Below, piece by piece: positions 9,278-17,337 of a stretch of DNA of 64,000 nucleotides (within the stretch, counting starts at the first letter, position 1; the number at the start of each line of letters is the position of its first letter). The DNA is taken from contig CAMWSS010000005.1 of NCBI GenBank assembly GCA_947177035.1, positions 25,411-89,410 on the forward strand. Reading direction: 5' to 3'. The stretch comes from an uncultured Porphyromonadaceae bacterium. GTDB lineage: Bacteria; Bacteroidota; Bacteroidia; Bacteroidales; Muribaculaceae. The notes under the pieces were generated by a model. The model worked only from the letters and a program-made list of their open reading frames with translations. It had not been told where the DNA came from and searched no databases. The translations under genes and the position numbers were made by a program.

Positions 9278-9285
9278 CAAAAATA
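9278..9285 (-). promoter_or_regulatory. Candidate -7 element for the 767-aa secreted protein gene
   Basis: Read leftward, TATTTTTG matches the Bacteroidota -7 consensus TAnnTTTG. A good TTTG element at the usual distance is not seen, so support is partial. The predicted leader would be about 60 bases. The rest of the 9211-9427 spacer is AT-rich, with one hairpin near its other end. Confidence 0.4.
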
Positions 9286-9348
9286 GTAAAAAAGGTTATA
9301 TTATTTCGTTATCTCTATGTTAAAATATGTTAATAATAGAAAATAGGC

Positions 9349-9386
9349 AACAGAGACGGCCCGATGTCAATGGGGTCATCTCTGTT
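9349..9386 (-). terminator. Possible terminator after OmpA-family gene
   Basis: AACAGAGA and TCTCTGTT form an 8-bp stem around a loop with further partial pairing (GACCCC/GGGCC). Read leftward it is followed by the T-rich GCCTATTTTC. It lies about 40 bases beyond the OmpA-family stop. Confidence 0.45.
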
Positions 9387-9427
9387 GAATCGATAAAGTC
9401 TTGGCCAGGCTTTTTTCTGTATTTATT

Positions 9428-10639
9428 TTATTCGGGAGTCGAGAATATCACTATGCGATTCCAGTTGTTTGTTCCATAGGGCTGTACAGACGAGCCTTCG
9501 GCTGATTTTGTCAGACGTGACGGAGCGATGCCATAGTCGTTGACAAGGATGTCGAAGACAGCCTGTGCACGACGCTCGGAAAGTTTCTGGTTGTAGGCCG
9601 ACGATCCGGTGTTTTTGTCGGCATAGCCGGTGATCACGATGTTGGCGTCGGGGTTTGCTTTCATGTATTCGGCCACGTTGTAGACGTTGACCATTTCCAT
9701 TGCGGACACTTTGGCCGAGTTAAGCGAGAAGCGAACAGTGCTCATGAGCGGAGCGTTGACCACGACTGTCTCAGTGACCTGTGTCACTTCGGGGCAGGGG
9801 AGCTGGGCCTGGGCTTCGGCGAGAGCCGCTCCGGTGGCCGCCAGTTCGCCGCGCAGGTCGTTGACCTGTCCGTTGAGGTTGGCTATGTAGGCGTCGTATG
9901 CGCATGGGTCGTATTCCTGGAATGAGCGTCCGCCGATGTTGACAGTCAGTCCGCCGGTGGCTCTGAAGTCGATGTCGATGGGGCGTCCTTCGACTATGTC
10001 ATTGTAGTTGTCGCCGGCAAACACGGCGCGTCCTTCGAGGAATAGGTCGACATATTTGCAGAGCCGGAATTTGAGTTGCAGGCCGGCGCTGACGGGCAGT
10101 GACCAGACGTTGGTCTTGTGGTGGCCGGTGCGGTCACGCACGTTGACTTCGCCCGAAGGGCGGAAGTTCCAGTTGTATGCTCCGCCGAGACCGATGAACG
10201 GGATGACGCTTACCGGCCTTGAGAGGTTGACACCGGCGATGGAGTTACACATGTCCCACATCAGGTCGAGGTTGAGGTTTGTGCTGTACCAGGAGTAGGC
10301 GCTCTGGTCTTCAAGGTGTTCGTGGGGGTTTGTGTAGAATGCGCTGAAGCGGAATGCGAAGTGGGGTGAGAACCAGCGGCCGACCGCGAGGTTATAGGCT
10401 GCGCCGACTTTCACGTCGTTTGTCTGGTATCCTTCCATCACGGGGATGTTGATTCCGGCGCCGGCCTGAATGAACCAGCCATCGCGCCATGAGCTGAAGT
10501 ATCGGGGTTTGCATGGCGATTCCACCACGGTGACTGATTCCTGTTCGGTCACCATCACGGTTTCCTGCGCCGTGATTCCCTCGGAGGCGATGACAGAGCC
10601 GCAGATTGCGGCGGCGGAGATAAGAACGCGATGTTTCAT
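9428..10639 (-). CDS. OmpA-family outer membrane protein
   Basis: A 403-residue protein with a signal peptide (about 1-24), an N-terminal beta-barrel-like half (many aromatic-ended strands, for example GWFIQAGAGINIPVMEG and YNLAVGRWFSPHFAFRF), a short helical linker (about 255-275) and a C-terminal OmpA peptidoglycan-binding domain. The latter carries the NxxLSxxRAxxV signature as YNQKLSERRAQAVFDILV. It probably anchors the outer membrane to the wall. A second protein of the same design lies at 49.7 kb. It is monocistronic, with the tRNA-Arg gene upstream. Confidence 0.9.
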   Translation of the reverse strand: MKHRVLISAAAICGSVIASEGITAQETVMVTEQESVTVVESPCKPRYFSSWRDGWFIQAGAGINIPVMEGYQTNDVKVGAAYNLAVGRWFSPHFAFRFSAFYTNPHEHLEDQSAYSWYSTNLNLDLMWDMCNSIAGVNLSRPVSVIPFIGLGGAYNWNFRPSGEVNVRDRTGHHKTNVWSLPVSAGLQLKFRLCKYVDLFLEGRAVFAGDNYNDIVEGRPIDIDFRATGGLTVNIGGRSFQEYDPCAYDAYIANLNGQVNDLRGELAATGAALAEAQAQLPCPEVTQVTETVVVNAPLMSTVRFSLNSAKVSAMEMVNVYNVAEYMKANPDANIVITGYADKNTGSSAYNQKLSERRAQAVFDILVNDYGIAPSRLTKSAEGSSVQPYGTNNWNRIVIFSTPE

Positions 10640-10752
10640 AGTTGCTGTCTGAGGTGAGTTAGAGAAGTTAGTTGAGTAAGAAGTTGAAAGTTGTTTTTGT
10701 TGTTTTTATGCTTTAATAACATACTCCGCTTCTTGAAAGTTCATCTCATGGC

Positions 10753-10799
10753 AAAAAGAGGCAGGAGAGTGTTGCGCTGATGCGTCACACTCTCCTGCC
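10753..10799 (-). terminator. Terminator downstream of tRNA-Arg
   Basis: A perfect 13-bp stem (GGCAGGAGAGTGT with ACACTCTCCTGCC) begins a few bases after the tRNA 3' end and, read leftward, is followed by CTCTTTTTGCC. It fits an intrinsic terminator for the tRNA transcript. Confidence 0.8.
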
Positions 10800-10803
10800 G
10801 GAG

Positions 10804-10875
10804 TACCCCCGTAGGGAATCAAACCCTAATCTGATGAACCGGAATCATCTATTCTATTCGTTGAACTACAGGGGC
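10804..10875 (-). tRNA. tRNA-Arg (anticodon CCG)
   Basis: The reverse strand folds into a complete cloverleaf: acceptor GCCCCTG with CGGGGGT (G-U at the first pair), D stem GTTC/GAAT, anticodon stem GATGA/TCATC with loop TTCCGGT, four-base variable loop, and T stem TAGGG/CCCTA with loop TTTGATT. The anticodon CCG reads CGG arginine codons. CCA is not encoded. The gene lies just beyond the stop of the sigma-factor/membrane-protein pair. Confidence 0.9.
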
Positions 10876-10896
10876 GTCGTTAATTCGGATGCAAAG

Positions 10897-11268
10897 TTAG
10901 TCAAAGTTGCCGATATTTCCAAATTTTTGTTTGCGGGATTTGTCGTTGTGGCGAGAGAGGGTGCGGTTGATTATGCTGTCGTAGCCGAGCATCATCGCGG
11001 TGCAGGCGGCGGCGATCACCGCAACAGGCACGGTGACTGACATTGAGAAGGCCGGCATGGTGATGCTGGCCAAGGCGCGGGCGATGATGTAGCCCGCAAG
11101 GCCGAGTATGGCGGCGGCGACCAGACCGATGGCCACTCTGTTGGCTATGCGGCGCCGTCGGGCGCGTCGGGCGATTCGCTTCATGACGGCGGCGGAGAAG
11201 CCTGGTGCCGGCTGGAATCGGGGGCCGGAGCTCAGGTTGTGGATGGCGTTCTGGAGATTAGTCTTCAT
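10897..11268 (-). CDS. Small two-helix membrane protein, possible anti-sigma partner
   Basis: A 123-residue protein with a soluble N-terminus, a basic patch (KRIARRARRRRIANR) and two hydrophobic helices (IGLVAAAILGLAGYIIARAL and VPVAVIAAACTAMMLGY). It has no recognised anti-sigma domain. However, it overlaps the 3' end of the ECF sigma gene by 11 bases, the usual place for an anti-sigma factor, and the N-terminal cytosolic part could bind sigma. This role is inference from position only. Confidence 0.7.
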   Translation of the reverse strand: MKTNLQNAIHNLSSGPRFQPAPGFSAAVMKRIARRARRRRIANRVAIGLVAAAILGLAGYIIARALASITMPAFSMSVTVPVAVIAAACTAMMLGYDSIINRTLSRHNDKSRKQKFGNIGNFD

Positions 11269-11806
11269 GAGTTATTAACGTGTAGAGTTTGCGCCGGGTT
11301 CGCATCAGTTTGACTTTTACGTTGCTGAGGGTCAGTCCGGTCACCTGGGCCACTTCGGCCAGGGGGAGATTGCTGAAATAGTGCAGGGTGATGAGCGCCC
11401 GTTCGTCGGGGGCGAGGCGTTCGATCGCTCTGGAGAGTGCGGCTTCGCGGTCGGCGTCGGCCGGAGAGTCAAGCAGGGAGTCGACGTCGGCGTCGGCCAC
11501 GTCGGCAGCCAGGGTCTCGTCGATTGTCACTGCGGGCATGTGGCGGCGGCGCGTGTGGGATATCGCGGTGGTGTAGGCTATGCGATAGATCCATGTGGCC
11601 ACCGAGCTGTCGCCGCGGAAGTCGGCCAGACGGTCAAATGCTTTTATAAATGTGTCCTGAGCCAGTTCCTCGACGTCTTCCCTGCATGGCACGATGCGTG
11701 CGATCAGAGCGAAAACTCTTTGCGAGTAGTTGCGCACGATCCAGTCGAACCGTTCGGTGCGGCCGGCCACGACATCTTTTATTATCTGGCGTTCGAGTTG
11801 ATCCAT
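11258..11806 (-). CDS. ECF-type RNA polymerase sigma factor
   Basis: A 182-residue sigma-70 family protein of the ECF group. Region 2 is visible as FALIARIVPCREDVEELAQDTFIKAFDRLADFRG...WIYRIAY, and region 4 as LAPDERALITLHYFSNLPLAEVAQVTGLTLSNVKVKLMRTRRKL. The connecting segment is acidic. It would direct polymerase to a small regulon, often envelope stress or surface genes. A 7-bp palindrome sits in its upstream region. The overlapping downstream gene may encode its regulator. Confidence 0.92.
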   Translation of the reverse strand: MDQLERQIIKDVVAGRTERFDWIVRNYSQRVFALIARIVPCREDVEELAQDTFIKAFDRLADFRGDSSVATWIYRIAYTTAISHTRRRHMPAVTIDETLAADVADADVDSLLDSPADADREAALSRAIERLAPDERALITLHYFSNLPLAEVAQVTGLTLSNVKVKLMRTRRKLYTLITHED

Positions 11807-11837
11807 TCTGACCGTTTAGACGCATGGCAGGAAAATC

Positions 11838-11854
11838 GGTTACATGGTGTAACC
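11838..11854. promoter_or_regulatory. Palindrome upstream of the sigma-factor gene
   Basis: GGTTACA-TGG-TGTAACC is a perfect 7-bp inverted repeat between the divergent sigma-factor and DUF6249-like genes, about 32 bases before the sigma start. On the plus strand it is followed by seven T residues, so it could be a terminator for rightward read-out, an operator, or a leader hairpin of the sigma mRNA. Confidence 0.5.
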
Positions 11855-11922
11855 TTTTTTTGAGATGGGCGTCAAAACGGGTGCAAAGAAACTTAAAAAC
11901 CATTAATTAACCAAATCTCATT

Positions 11923-12336
11923 ATGGACCTCACCCCTGTTTTTGTTACCGCCACTATTTTCGGCGTGCTCTACAAAGTCATTGAACTGCTCGTGCGCCGC
12001 AAGGAACGTCTCCGGCTGATCGAAAAAATCACTGAGCTTCCTCCTGAACTGCTGGTCGACAAGCTGCCCGGCCTAAAGAGTATGCAGAGTCTGCTCAACA
12101 GCGACGCCGACACCGATTTCGGCAGTTCTAAATTCGTCACCCTGCGCTGGGGATGCCTCATCTGCGGCATCGGTCTGGGCATGCTTATAGGCGGTATCTA
12201 CATGGCCTGCAATCCTGACATCGCGTCCTGGCGCACCCGCGACATGATCGTTGGCGGCAGCATATTGCTTTCGGGCGCTGTCGGCCTGATCACGGCCTTT
12301 GTCCTGGAGTATAACATGCGTCGCAAAAAGGATTGA
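11923..12336 (+). CDS. DUF6249-like small membrane protein
   Basis: A 137-residue protein with an N-terminal hydrophobic helix (DLTPVFVTATIFGVLYKVIELLV), a charged cytosolic stretch (RRKERLRLIEKITELPPELL) and two more helices (GCLICGIGLGMLIGGIYMA and IVGGSILLSGAVGLITAFVLEY). The layout is that of the Bacteroidales DUF6249 proteins, which often lie beside ECF sigma genes. It is divergent from the sigma gene here and may belong to its circuit. Function is not known. A terminator follows it directly. Confidence 0.7.
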   Translation: MDLTPVFVTATIFGVLYKVIELLVRRKERLRLIEKITELPPELLVDKLPGLKSMQSLLNSDADTDFGSSKFVTLRWGCLICGIGLGMLIGGIYMACNPDIASWRTRDMIVGGSILLSGAVGLITAFVLEYNMRRKKD

Positions 12337-12360
12337 CGTGCATTTTATCACTCATCTTCG

Positions 12361-12401
12361 CACCGGATGCGCCGTATCGTCGGATCCGGTGATTTTTTTT
12401 T
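12361..12401 (+). terminator. Terminator after the DUF6249-like gene
   Basis: CACCGGAT and ATCCGGTG make an 8-bp stem followed by nine T residues. The T run merges into the TTTG -33 element of the next promoter, so one gene ends where the next promoter begins. Confidence 0.8.
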
Positions 12402-12430
12402 GGCCGGTTGGCGAAAACTTTTTAACTTTG
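12399..12430 (+). promoter_or_regulatory. Promoter of the NagB-like/LmbE gene
   Basis: TTTG at 12399-12402 and TAACTTTG at 12423-12430 are exact Bacteroidota -33/-7 consensus elements separated by 20 bases. The predicted transcript starts near 12437, giving a leader of about 38 bases. Confidence 0.85.
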
Positions 12431-12474
12431 CATCATATTAATAACCCCTCACATATCATAATCAATTATTTTCC

Positions 12475-14460
12475 ATGAGAACTAATCTCAGCTCTAAAAT
12501 CAAGCTCGACAGCATTCCCAAGCGCTATTATGCGCCGGATGACGAGATCGAAGCCGCAGCTCTTACTCGGGAGGAGAAAATCGATACCCGAATTTATGAA
12601 ACAGTAGCCGAGGGCAGCGAGGGCATCGCCCAGCACCTGATCAACGCGATGAAACGCGCCGAGGCCAAGAAGGGCAAATTCGTGCTCGGCATCGGAGCCG
12701 GCGGCAGCACCGCGCCGGTCTATTCAGCGCTGATCGACCTTTATAAGGCCGGAAAGGTGAGCTTCAAGAATACGGTGGTCTACAACCTGACAGAGTTCTA
12801 TAATGAAGGCTTGACAGACGGTCCGTCGACCATGGCCAGCCTGCGTGAGAACTTTTTGGATCACGTTGACGTGCCGGCAGAAAATATCCATAGTTTCAAT
12901 GTGGGTCTTGACCGCACCAAGGTGGCCGAAGGTTGCCGCGAATATGAGATGCAGATCGAGAACGAGGGCGGTCTTGATCTGGCCCTTCCGCAGGTAGGTT
13001 CTCATGGCGCAGTCGGTTTCAATGAACCCGGCGCTTCGATTTCAAGCATCTGCCGCCTGGTGCTTCTGACCGCAGAGCAGCGTCAGAGCGTGGCTTCGAG
13101 CTATAAGGTAGACACCCCTCCGACCACCGCTCTGACCATGGGTATGAACACGATCCTCAAGGCCAAGCGCATCATCACCATGGCATGGGGCGAAAATCGT
13201 GCGGAAGTTGTGGCTCAGGCTGTTGAAGGCCCGATGACGCCCAATGTGCCCGCGTCGCTGCTCCAGTCGCATCCGCACACGACTCTGGTCGTGGACGTGA
13301 CTGCCGCCGAGAATCTGACCCGCATTTCGCATCCGTGGATGGTGACCAACTGCGAGTGGAACGATAAGCTGATACGCCGTGCCATCGTCTGGCTCTGCCA
13401 GCAGACCGGCAAGCCTATCCTGAAGCTGACCAACCAGGATTACAGCGATCACGGTCTTGGCGAACTGCTCACGATCTATGGCTCGGGCTATAATGTCAAC
13501 ATCAAGGTGTTCAACGAGCTACAGCACACTATCACCGGCTGGCCCGGCGGCAAACCCAATGCCGACGACACTTATCGTCCGGAGCGCGCAAATCCGTATC
13601 CGAAGCGTGTGATCGTGTTCTCGCCTCATCCCGACGATGACGTGATTTCGATGGGCGGCACGTTCAAGCGCCTTGTGGATCAGGGCCATGACGTGCATGT
13701 GGCTTATGAAACTTCGGGCAATATCGCCGTTGGCGACGAGGATATGATGCGTTATATCATGCTGAATGATTATATCGCTCCGATCTTTGGCTTCGATAAT
13801 GATAATTTCAAGCAGAAGAGCAAGGAAATCAATGAGTACGTGGCCAACAAGCAGCCCGGCGACATGGACAGCGCCGATATCCGCACGATCAAGACCATGA
13901 TCCGCCAGGCCGAGGCCCGCACCGCCTGCAAGTGGATGGGCGTGAAGCCGGAGAATGTGCACTTCCTGCGTCTGCCCTTCTATGAGACTGGCGCCATCAA
14001 GAAAGGCGATCTGACTGAGAAGGATATCGCAATTGTGCGTGAGCTGATTCTGAGCGTGAAGCCTCACCAGATTTTCGTTGCCGGTGACCTGGCCGATCCT
14101 CATGGCACTCACCGTGTGTGCACGGACGCCGTTCTGGCCGTGATCGACGAGTTCAAGGACGAGGATTGGATGCAGGATTGCCGCATCTGGATGTATCGCG
14201 GCGCATGGGCAGAGTGGGAGATCGACCATATCGAGATGGCCGTGCCTATTTCGCCTGAGGAGCTTCGCTTCAAGCGCAATTCGATTCTGAAGCATCAGAG
14301 CCAGATGGAGAATGCTCCTTTCCTTGGCGATGACGACCGTCTGTTCTGGCAGCGTGCCGAGGAGCGCAACCGCGCCACCGCGAAGCTGTATGAGTCGCTT
14401 GGCCTGGCCAGCTATGAGGCCATGGAGGCGTTTGTGCAGTATCACCCGATACGCGACTGA
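12475..14460 (+). CDS. NagB-like protein fused to a LmbE/PIG-L deacetylase domain
   Basis: A 661-residue two-domain cytosolic protein. Residues 1-270 align well with glucosamine-6-phosphate deaminase (LIDLYKAGKVSFKN, NFLDHVDVPAENI, GFNEPGAS). From about residue 380 a LmbE/PIG-L deacetylase-like domain begins (FSPHPDDDVISMGG, later DPHGTHRVCTDAV). Relatives are usually annotated nagB. Compared with E. coli NagB, however, the catalytic Asp72 is Thr (NLTEF for NMDEY), and Asp141 and His143 are His and Ala (VGSHGAVGFNEP for VGNDGHIAFNEP); only Glu148 remains. Deaminase activity is therefore doubtful. The metal-site motif of the second domain is mostly kept, so this may be an amino-sugar deacetylase with a sensor-like sugar-phosphate domain. 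Confidence 0.9.
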   Translation: MRTNLSSKIKLDSIPKRYYAPDDEIEAAALTREEKIDTRIYETVAEGSEGIAQHLINAMKRAEAKKGKFVLGIGAGGSTAPVYSALIDLYKAGKVSFKNTVVYNLTEFYNEGLTDGPSTMASLRENFLDHVDVPAENIHSFNVGLDRTKVAEGCREYEMQIENEGGLDLALPQVGSHGAVGFNEPGASISSICRLVLLTAEQRQSVASSYKVDTPPTTALTMGMNTILKAKRIITMAWGENRAEVVAQAVEGPMTPNVPASLLQSHPHTTLVVDVTAAENLTRISHPWMVTNCEWNDKLIRRAIVWLCQQTGKPILKLTNQDYSDHGLGELLTIYGSGYNVNIKVFNELQHTITGWPGGKPNADDTYRPERANPYPKRVIVFSPHPDDDVISMGGTFKRLVDQGHDVHVAYETSGNIAVGDEDMMRYIMLNDYIAPIFGFDNDNFKQKSKEINEYVANKQPGDMDSADIRTIKTMIRQAEARTACKWMGVKPENVHFLRLPFYETGAIKKGDLTEKDIAIVRELILSVKPHQIFVAGDLADPHGTHRVCTDAVLAVIDEFKDEDWMQDCRIWMYRGAWAEWEIDHIEMAVPISPEELRFKRNSILKHQSQMENAPFLGDDDRLFWQRAEERNRATAKLYESLGLASYEAMEAFVQYHPIRD

Positions 14461-14492
14461 TCTTCTTTAGTGTAAGACAGACCGAAACATTG

Positions 14493-14530
14493 AAGCGGGG
14501 GCGCGTGTCGGCGTCCCCGCTTATTTTTTT
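14493..14530 (+). terminator. Terminator after the NagB-like gene
   Basis: AAGCGGGG and CCCCGCTT, extended inward by further pairing, form a GC-rich stem followed by ATTTTTTT. It ends the transcript 30 bases after the stop, although the T run also lies in the leader of the next gene. Confidence 0.85.
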
Positions 14531-14547
14531 AACAGATATATAATAAT

Positions 14548-15135
14548 ATGGAGTATTCGTTTCATTCTGAGAATATCAATCAGAGGCAGCTGGGCGAGGT
14601 GACGGAGTGTCTGCGCCGCGGCGGCGTGATTGTGTATCCGACTGACACGCATCACGCTCTTGGTTGCGATGCGTTGAATGTGTCGGCGATCGCGGCGTTG
14701 TGTAAGCTCAAGGGGATCAATCCCGAGAAGCAGACTCTGTCGATTGTGTGTGCGTCGTTGAGCCAGGCGTCGGTCTATGCCCGGATTGATAATCGGGCGT
14801 TTGCCATCATGCGTGCCAATCTGCCCGGTCCGTTCACGTTTATTTTGCCTGTGGCTCCGACTTTGCCGAAGGCGTTCAAGGGCAGGCGTCAGGTCGGGGT
14901 GCGCATTCCTGCCGCTCCGATAGCCATGGCTCTTGCCGAGGATCTCGGGGGGCCGTTGTTGAGCGGTTCGATCGGTGATTCCGATCCGTATGCCTATGAG
15001 CATGCTGTGTCAGCGATCGTGACCGATGCCGGGGTTGATGCTGATGAGGCGCGAAGCAGTTCGGCGATTGTTGATCTGACGGATTCGTCGGATCCGGTGA
15101 TCGTGAGGGAGGGGCCGGTAGAGTTGTTAGTGTAG
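14548..15135 (+). CDS. YciO/Sua5/YrdC-family protein (threonylcarbamoyl-AMP synthase-like)
   Basis: A 195-residue protein of the Sua5/YrdC/YciO fold, which binds ATP-type nucleotides and, in TsaC, makes threonylcarbamoyl-AMP for tRNA t6A. The sequence is closest in pattern to E. coli YciO: RRGGVIVYPTDTHHALGC, PGPFTFIL, RQVGVRIPAAPIA and an ending IVDLTDSSDPVIVREGP. TsaC proteins normally have a KxR motif and PTETVYGL, which are not seen here. The exact role, t6A synthesis or the poorly known YciO role, cannot be settled from sequence. It converges with the antiporter gene, overlapping by about 9 bases. Confidence 0.85.
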   Translation: MEYSFHSENINQRQLGEVTECLRRGGVIVYPTDTHHALGCDALNVSAIAALCKLKGINPEKQTLSIVCASLSQASVYARIDNRAFAIMRANLPGPFTFILPVAPTLPKAFKGRRQVGVRIPAAPIAMALAEDLGGPLLSGSIGDSDPYAYEHAVSAIVTDAGVDADEARSSSAIVDLTDSSDPVIVREGPVELLV

Positions 15136-17337
15136 GGCGTCGATCGTCGAGGGTTGCGCCACGAGCCAGAGCACGTCGCCGGCGTGGAATTCCGTGTCGG
15201 CTTCGGGGGCGATGTATTCTCGTCCGCGCTGGATCGCCACGATCAGGGCGCGGAATGAGTTGCGCAGGTCGGCCGATGCGACTGTCTGGCCGATAAGCGG
15301 CGATTTGCCTGAGAGTTGCACGTGGTCGAATCTGACTTCTTCGGCGGGTGAAGAGTAGGCGCTTTCGTTTTCGCCGGCTTCCATCAGCGGGGTGATGCGC
15401 TGTATCTGTTCTTCGGTGCCGATTATGCCGACGTTGTCGCCCGGGTAGAGTCTTTCGTTTCCGCCGGGCACGGGGATCATGCATCCGCCGCGCTGTATGG
15501 ACGCGATGTTGATTCCGTAGCGGCGGCGCACGTTGCTGAAACTTAGGCGTTCGCCGACGAAGGGGCAGTCATAGCCGACTTGCACGAAGGCCATGTGTAT
15601 GTCGCTGACCAGGTTGTTGTTGGCTCCGGAGCGTCGCAGTTCGCGTTCGTTGAGGTTGTTGAGGAATTTTGATTCGATGCGCGCCAGGCGGTGGTGTACG
15701 CGTCGGGAGATGAAGATGGATCCGAGTGCGAATGTCGCGCCGCCGAGGGTGATGCCGATTGCCCAGCCGAAGGAGTTGCCGATTACGTAGACCACGAAGC
15801 CCATGGCGATCATCAGGCGGAAGAGGCTCATGACGATGAGGGGCAGGTCGAAGCGTGCGTTGGCTTCGCGGAGGCGTTTTCGTTCGGTTGCTTTTGATGC
15901 CGGGTAGGTGAGGGCCAGGAGGAAGGGCGACATGGCCGCGAGGGTTATGACGCAGGTGAGGAGCCGGCCTGTCCAGCCCTGGATGTAGGCCGCGATGAAT
16001 GTGGCGAGATATGATTTGCAGAGTATGGTTATTGCGGTTAGCACGATTCCGTAGAGGAGTATGCGCCAGATGTAGCGTCGCAGGACGCTTTTCCAGAGTG
16101 TTTTTGTTTCGCTTTCGGCGCGTGCGGTGGCCGAGTAGCGGTCGATGAGGAAGCGGAGTCGTCGCGGGAGGTGTTTTTCGGAGAATTCGCAGACGGGTTC
16201 GGAGAGGCGGATGAAGTAGGGGGTGGTGAAGGTGGTGAGCACGGAGACAGCCACGACGATGGGGTAGATGTTGGAGTCGAGCACTCCGAGGCTCATGCCG
16301 AGGGTGGCGATGATGAAGGAGAATTCTCCGATCTGAGTGAGCGCGAAGCCTGAGCGGATGGCCACTCTGAGTGTCTGGCCGGTGACGAGCATGCCGAATG
16401 TGCCGAATGTGATCATTCCGGTTATGACGGCGAGCGAGATGACGAGTATCGGTTGCCAGTAGTTTGCGATCACCGAGGGGTTGACCATCATGCCGACGGA
16501 TATGAAGAATACGGCGCCGAACAGGTCTTTGATCGGGGAGATTACGTGTTCGATCCGTTCGGCCATGCTTGTGCCGGCGATTATTGAGCCCATGACGAAT
16601 GCTCCGAGCGCGAGCGAGAAGCCGCAGAGCACCGAGAAGACTGCCATGCCGAGGCAGAGGGCCATGGAGATCACGAGCAGGGTTTCGTCGGTCAGGTGGC
16701 GGCGGATCATGTTGAGGGCAGAGGGGAGCATGTATGTGCCGACCAGGAACCATATTATGAGGAAGAATGCGAGTTTGGCGATGCTGTAGAGCATTTCGCC
16801 TCCTTCGACTGTCTGGTTGATGGCGATCGAGGAGAGGATCACCATCATGACGACGGCGAAGAGGTCTTCGACGATGAGCACGGCGAGTACTTGCGATGCA
16901 AACCGGCGGTGGCGCAGCCCGAGGTCGGTGAGTGCCTTGAGTATGATGGTTGTGGATGACATGGAGATCATGCCTCCGAGGAAGAGGCTGTTGATCTGGG
17001 AGAATCCGAGCAGGCGGCCTATGGCGCATCCGGTGGCCATCATGCCTATGATTATGATCAGCGCGGTTACGATGGCCGATCCTCCGGCGCTGAGCAGTTT
17101 TTTGAAGCTGAATTCGAGGCCGAGCGAGAACAGGAGCACGACGATGCCGATTTCGGCCCAGAAGTCGATGTTGTCGGCATGGGCGACTGTCGGCAGGTAT
17201 GTGAAGTTGGGGCTTGCCAGAAATCCGGCGACTATGTAGCCGAGGACAACCGGTTGCCGGATCCATTTGAACAGGACGGTGACGATGGCTCCGAGGATGA
17301 GGATGAACGCGAGGTCTGTTATCAGGTCTTCGATCAT
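15127..17337 (-). CDS. Kef/CPA2-type cation:proton antiporter with RCK_C domains
   Basis: A 736-residue inner-membrane antiporter. Residues 1-390 hold about a dozen hydrophobic helices with the CPA2 signatures LFSLGLEFSFKKLL and SLALGAFVMGSIIAGT. A second group of three to four helices (about 415-535) follows, and then two TrkA_C/RCK_C-like cytosolic domains (VQVGYDCPFVGERLSF...YPGDNVGIIGTEEQI and VQLSGKSPLIGQTVASADLR...FHAGDVLWLVAQP) that usually bind ligands and gate transport. It probably exchanges K+ or Na+ for H+. The start overlaps the MgtC/SapB gene stop (ATGA), so the two are translationally coupled. Confidence 0.88.
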   Translation of the reverse strand: MIEDLITDLAFILILGAIVTVLFKWIRQPVVLGYIVAGFLASPNFTYLPTVAHADNIDFWAEIGIVVLLFSLGLEFSFKKLLSAGGSAIVTALIIIIGMMATGCAIGRLLGFSQINSLFLGGMISMSSTTIILKALTDLGLRHRRFASQVLAVLIVEDLFAVVMMVILSSIAINQTVEGGEMLYSIAKLAFFLIIWFLVGTYMLPSALNMIRRHLTDETLLVISMALCLGMAVFSVLCGFSLALGAFVMGSIIAGTSMAERIEHVISPIKDLFGAVFFISVGMMVNPSVIANYWQPILVISLAVITGMITFGTFGMLVTGQTLRVAIRSGFALTQIGEFSFIIATLGMSLGVLDSNIYPIVVAVSVLTTFTTPYFIRLSEPVCEFSEKHLPRRLRFLIDRYSATARAESETKTLWKSVLRRYIWRILLYGIVLTAITILCKSYLATFIAAYIQGWTGRLLTCVITLAAMSPFLLALTYPASKATERKRLREANARFDLPLIVMSLFRLMIAMGFVVYVIGNSFGWAIGITLGGATFALGSIFISRRVHHRLARIESKFLNNLNERELRRSGANNNLVSDIHMAFVQVGYDCPFVGERLSFSNVRRRYGINIASIQRGGCMIPVPGGNERLYPGDNVGIIGTEEQIQRITPLMEAGENESAYSSPAEEVRFDHVQLSGKSPLIGQTVASADLRNSFRALIVAIQRGREYIAPEADTEFHAGDVLWLVAQPSTIDALH

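Noticed and set aside
13519-14445. 308-aa minus-strand ORF
   Set aside because: Antisense shadow of the NagB-like/LmbE gene, which has clear motifs.
15569-17266. 565-aa minus-strand ORF
   Set aside because: Arg/His/Pro-rich shadow in another frame of the antiporter gene; no domain.
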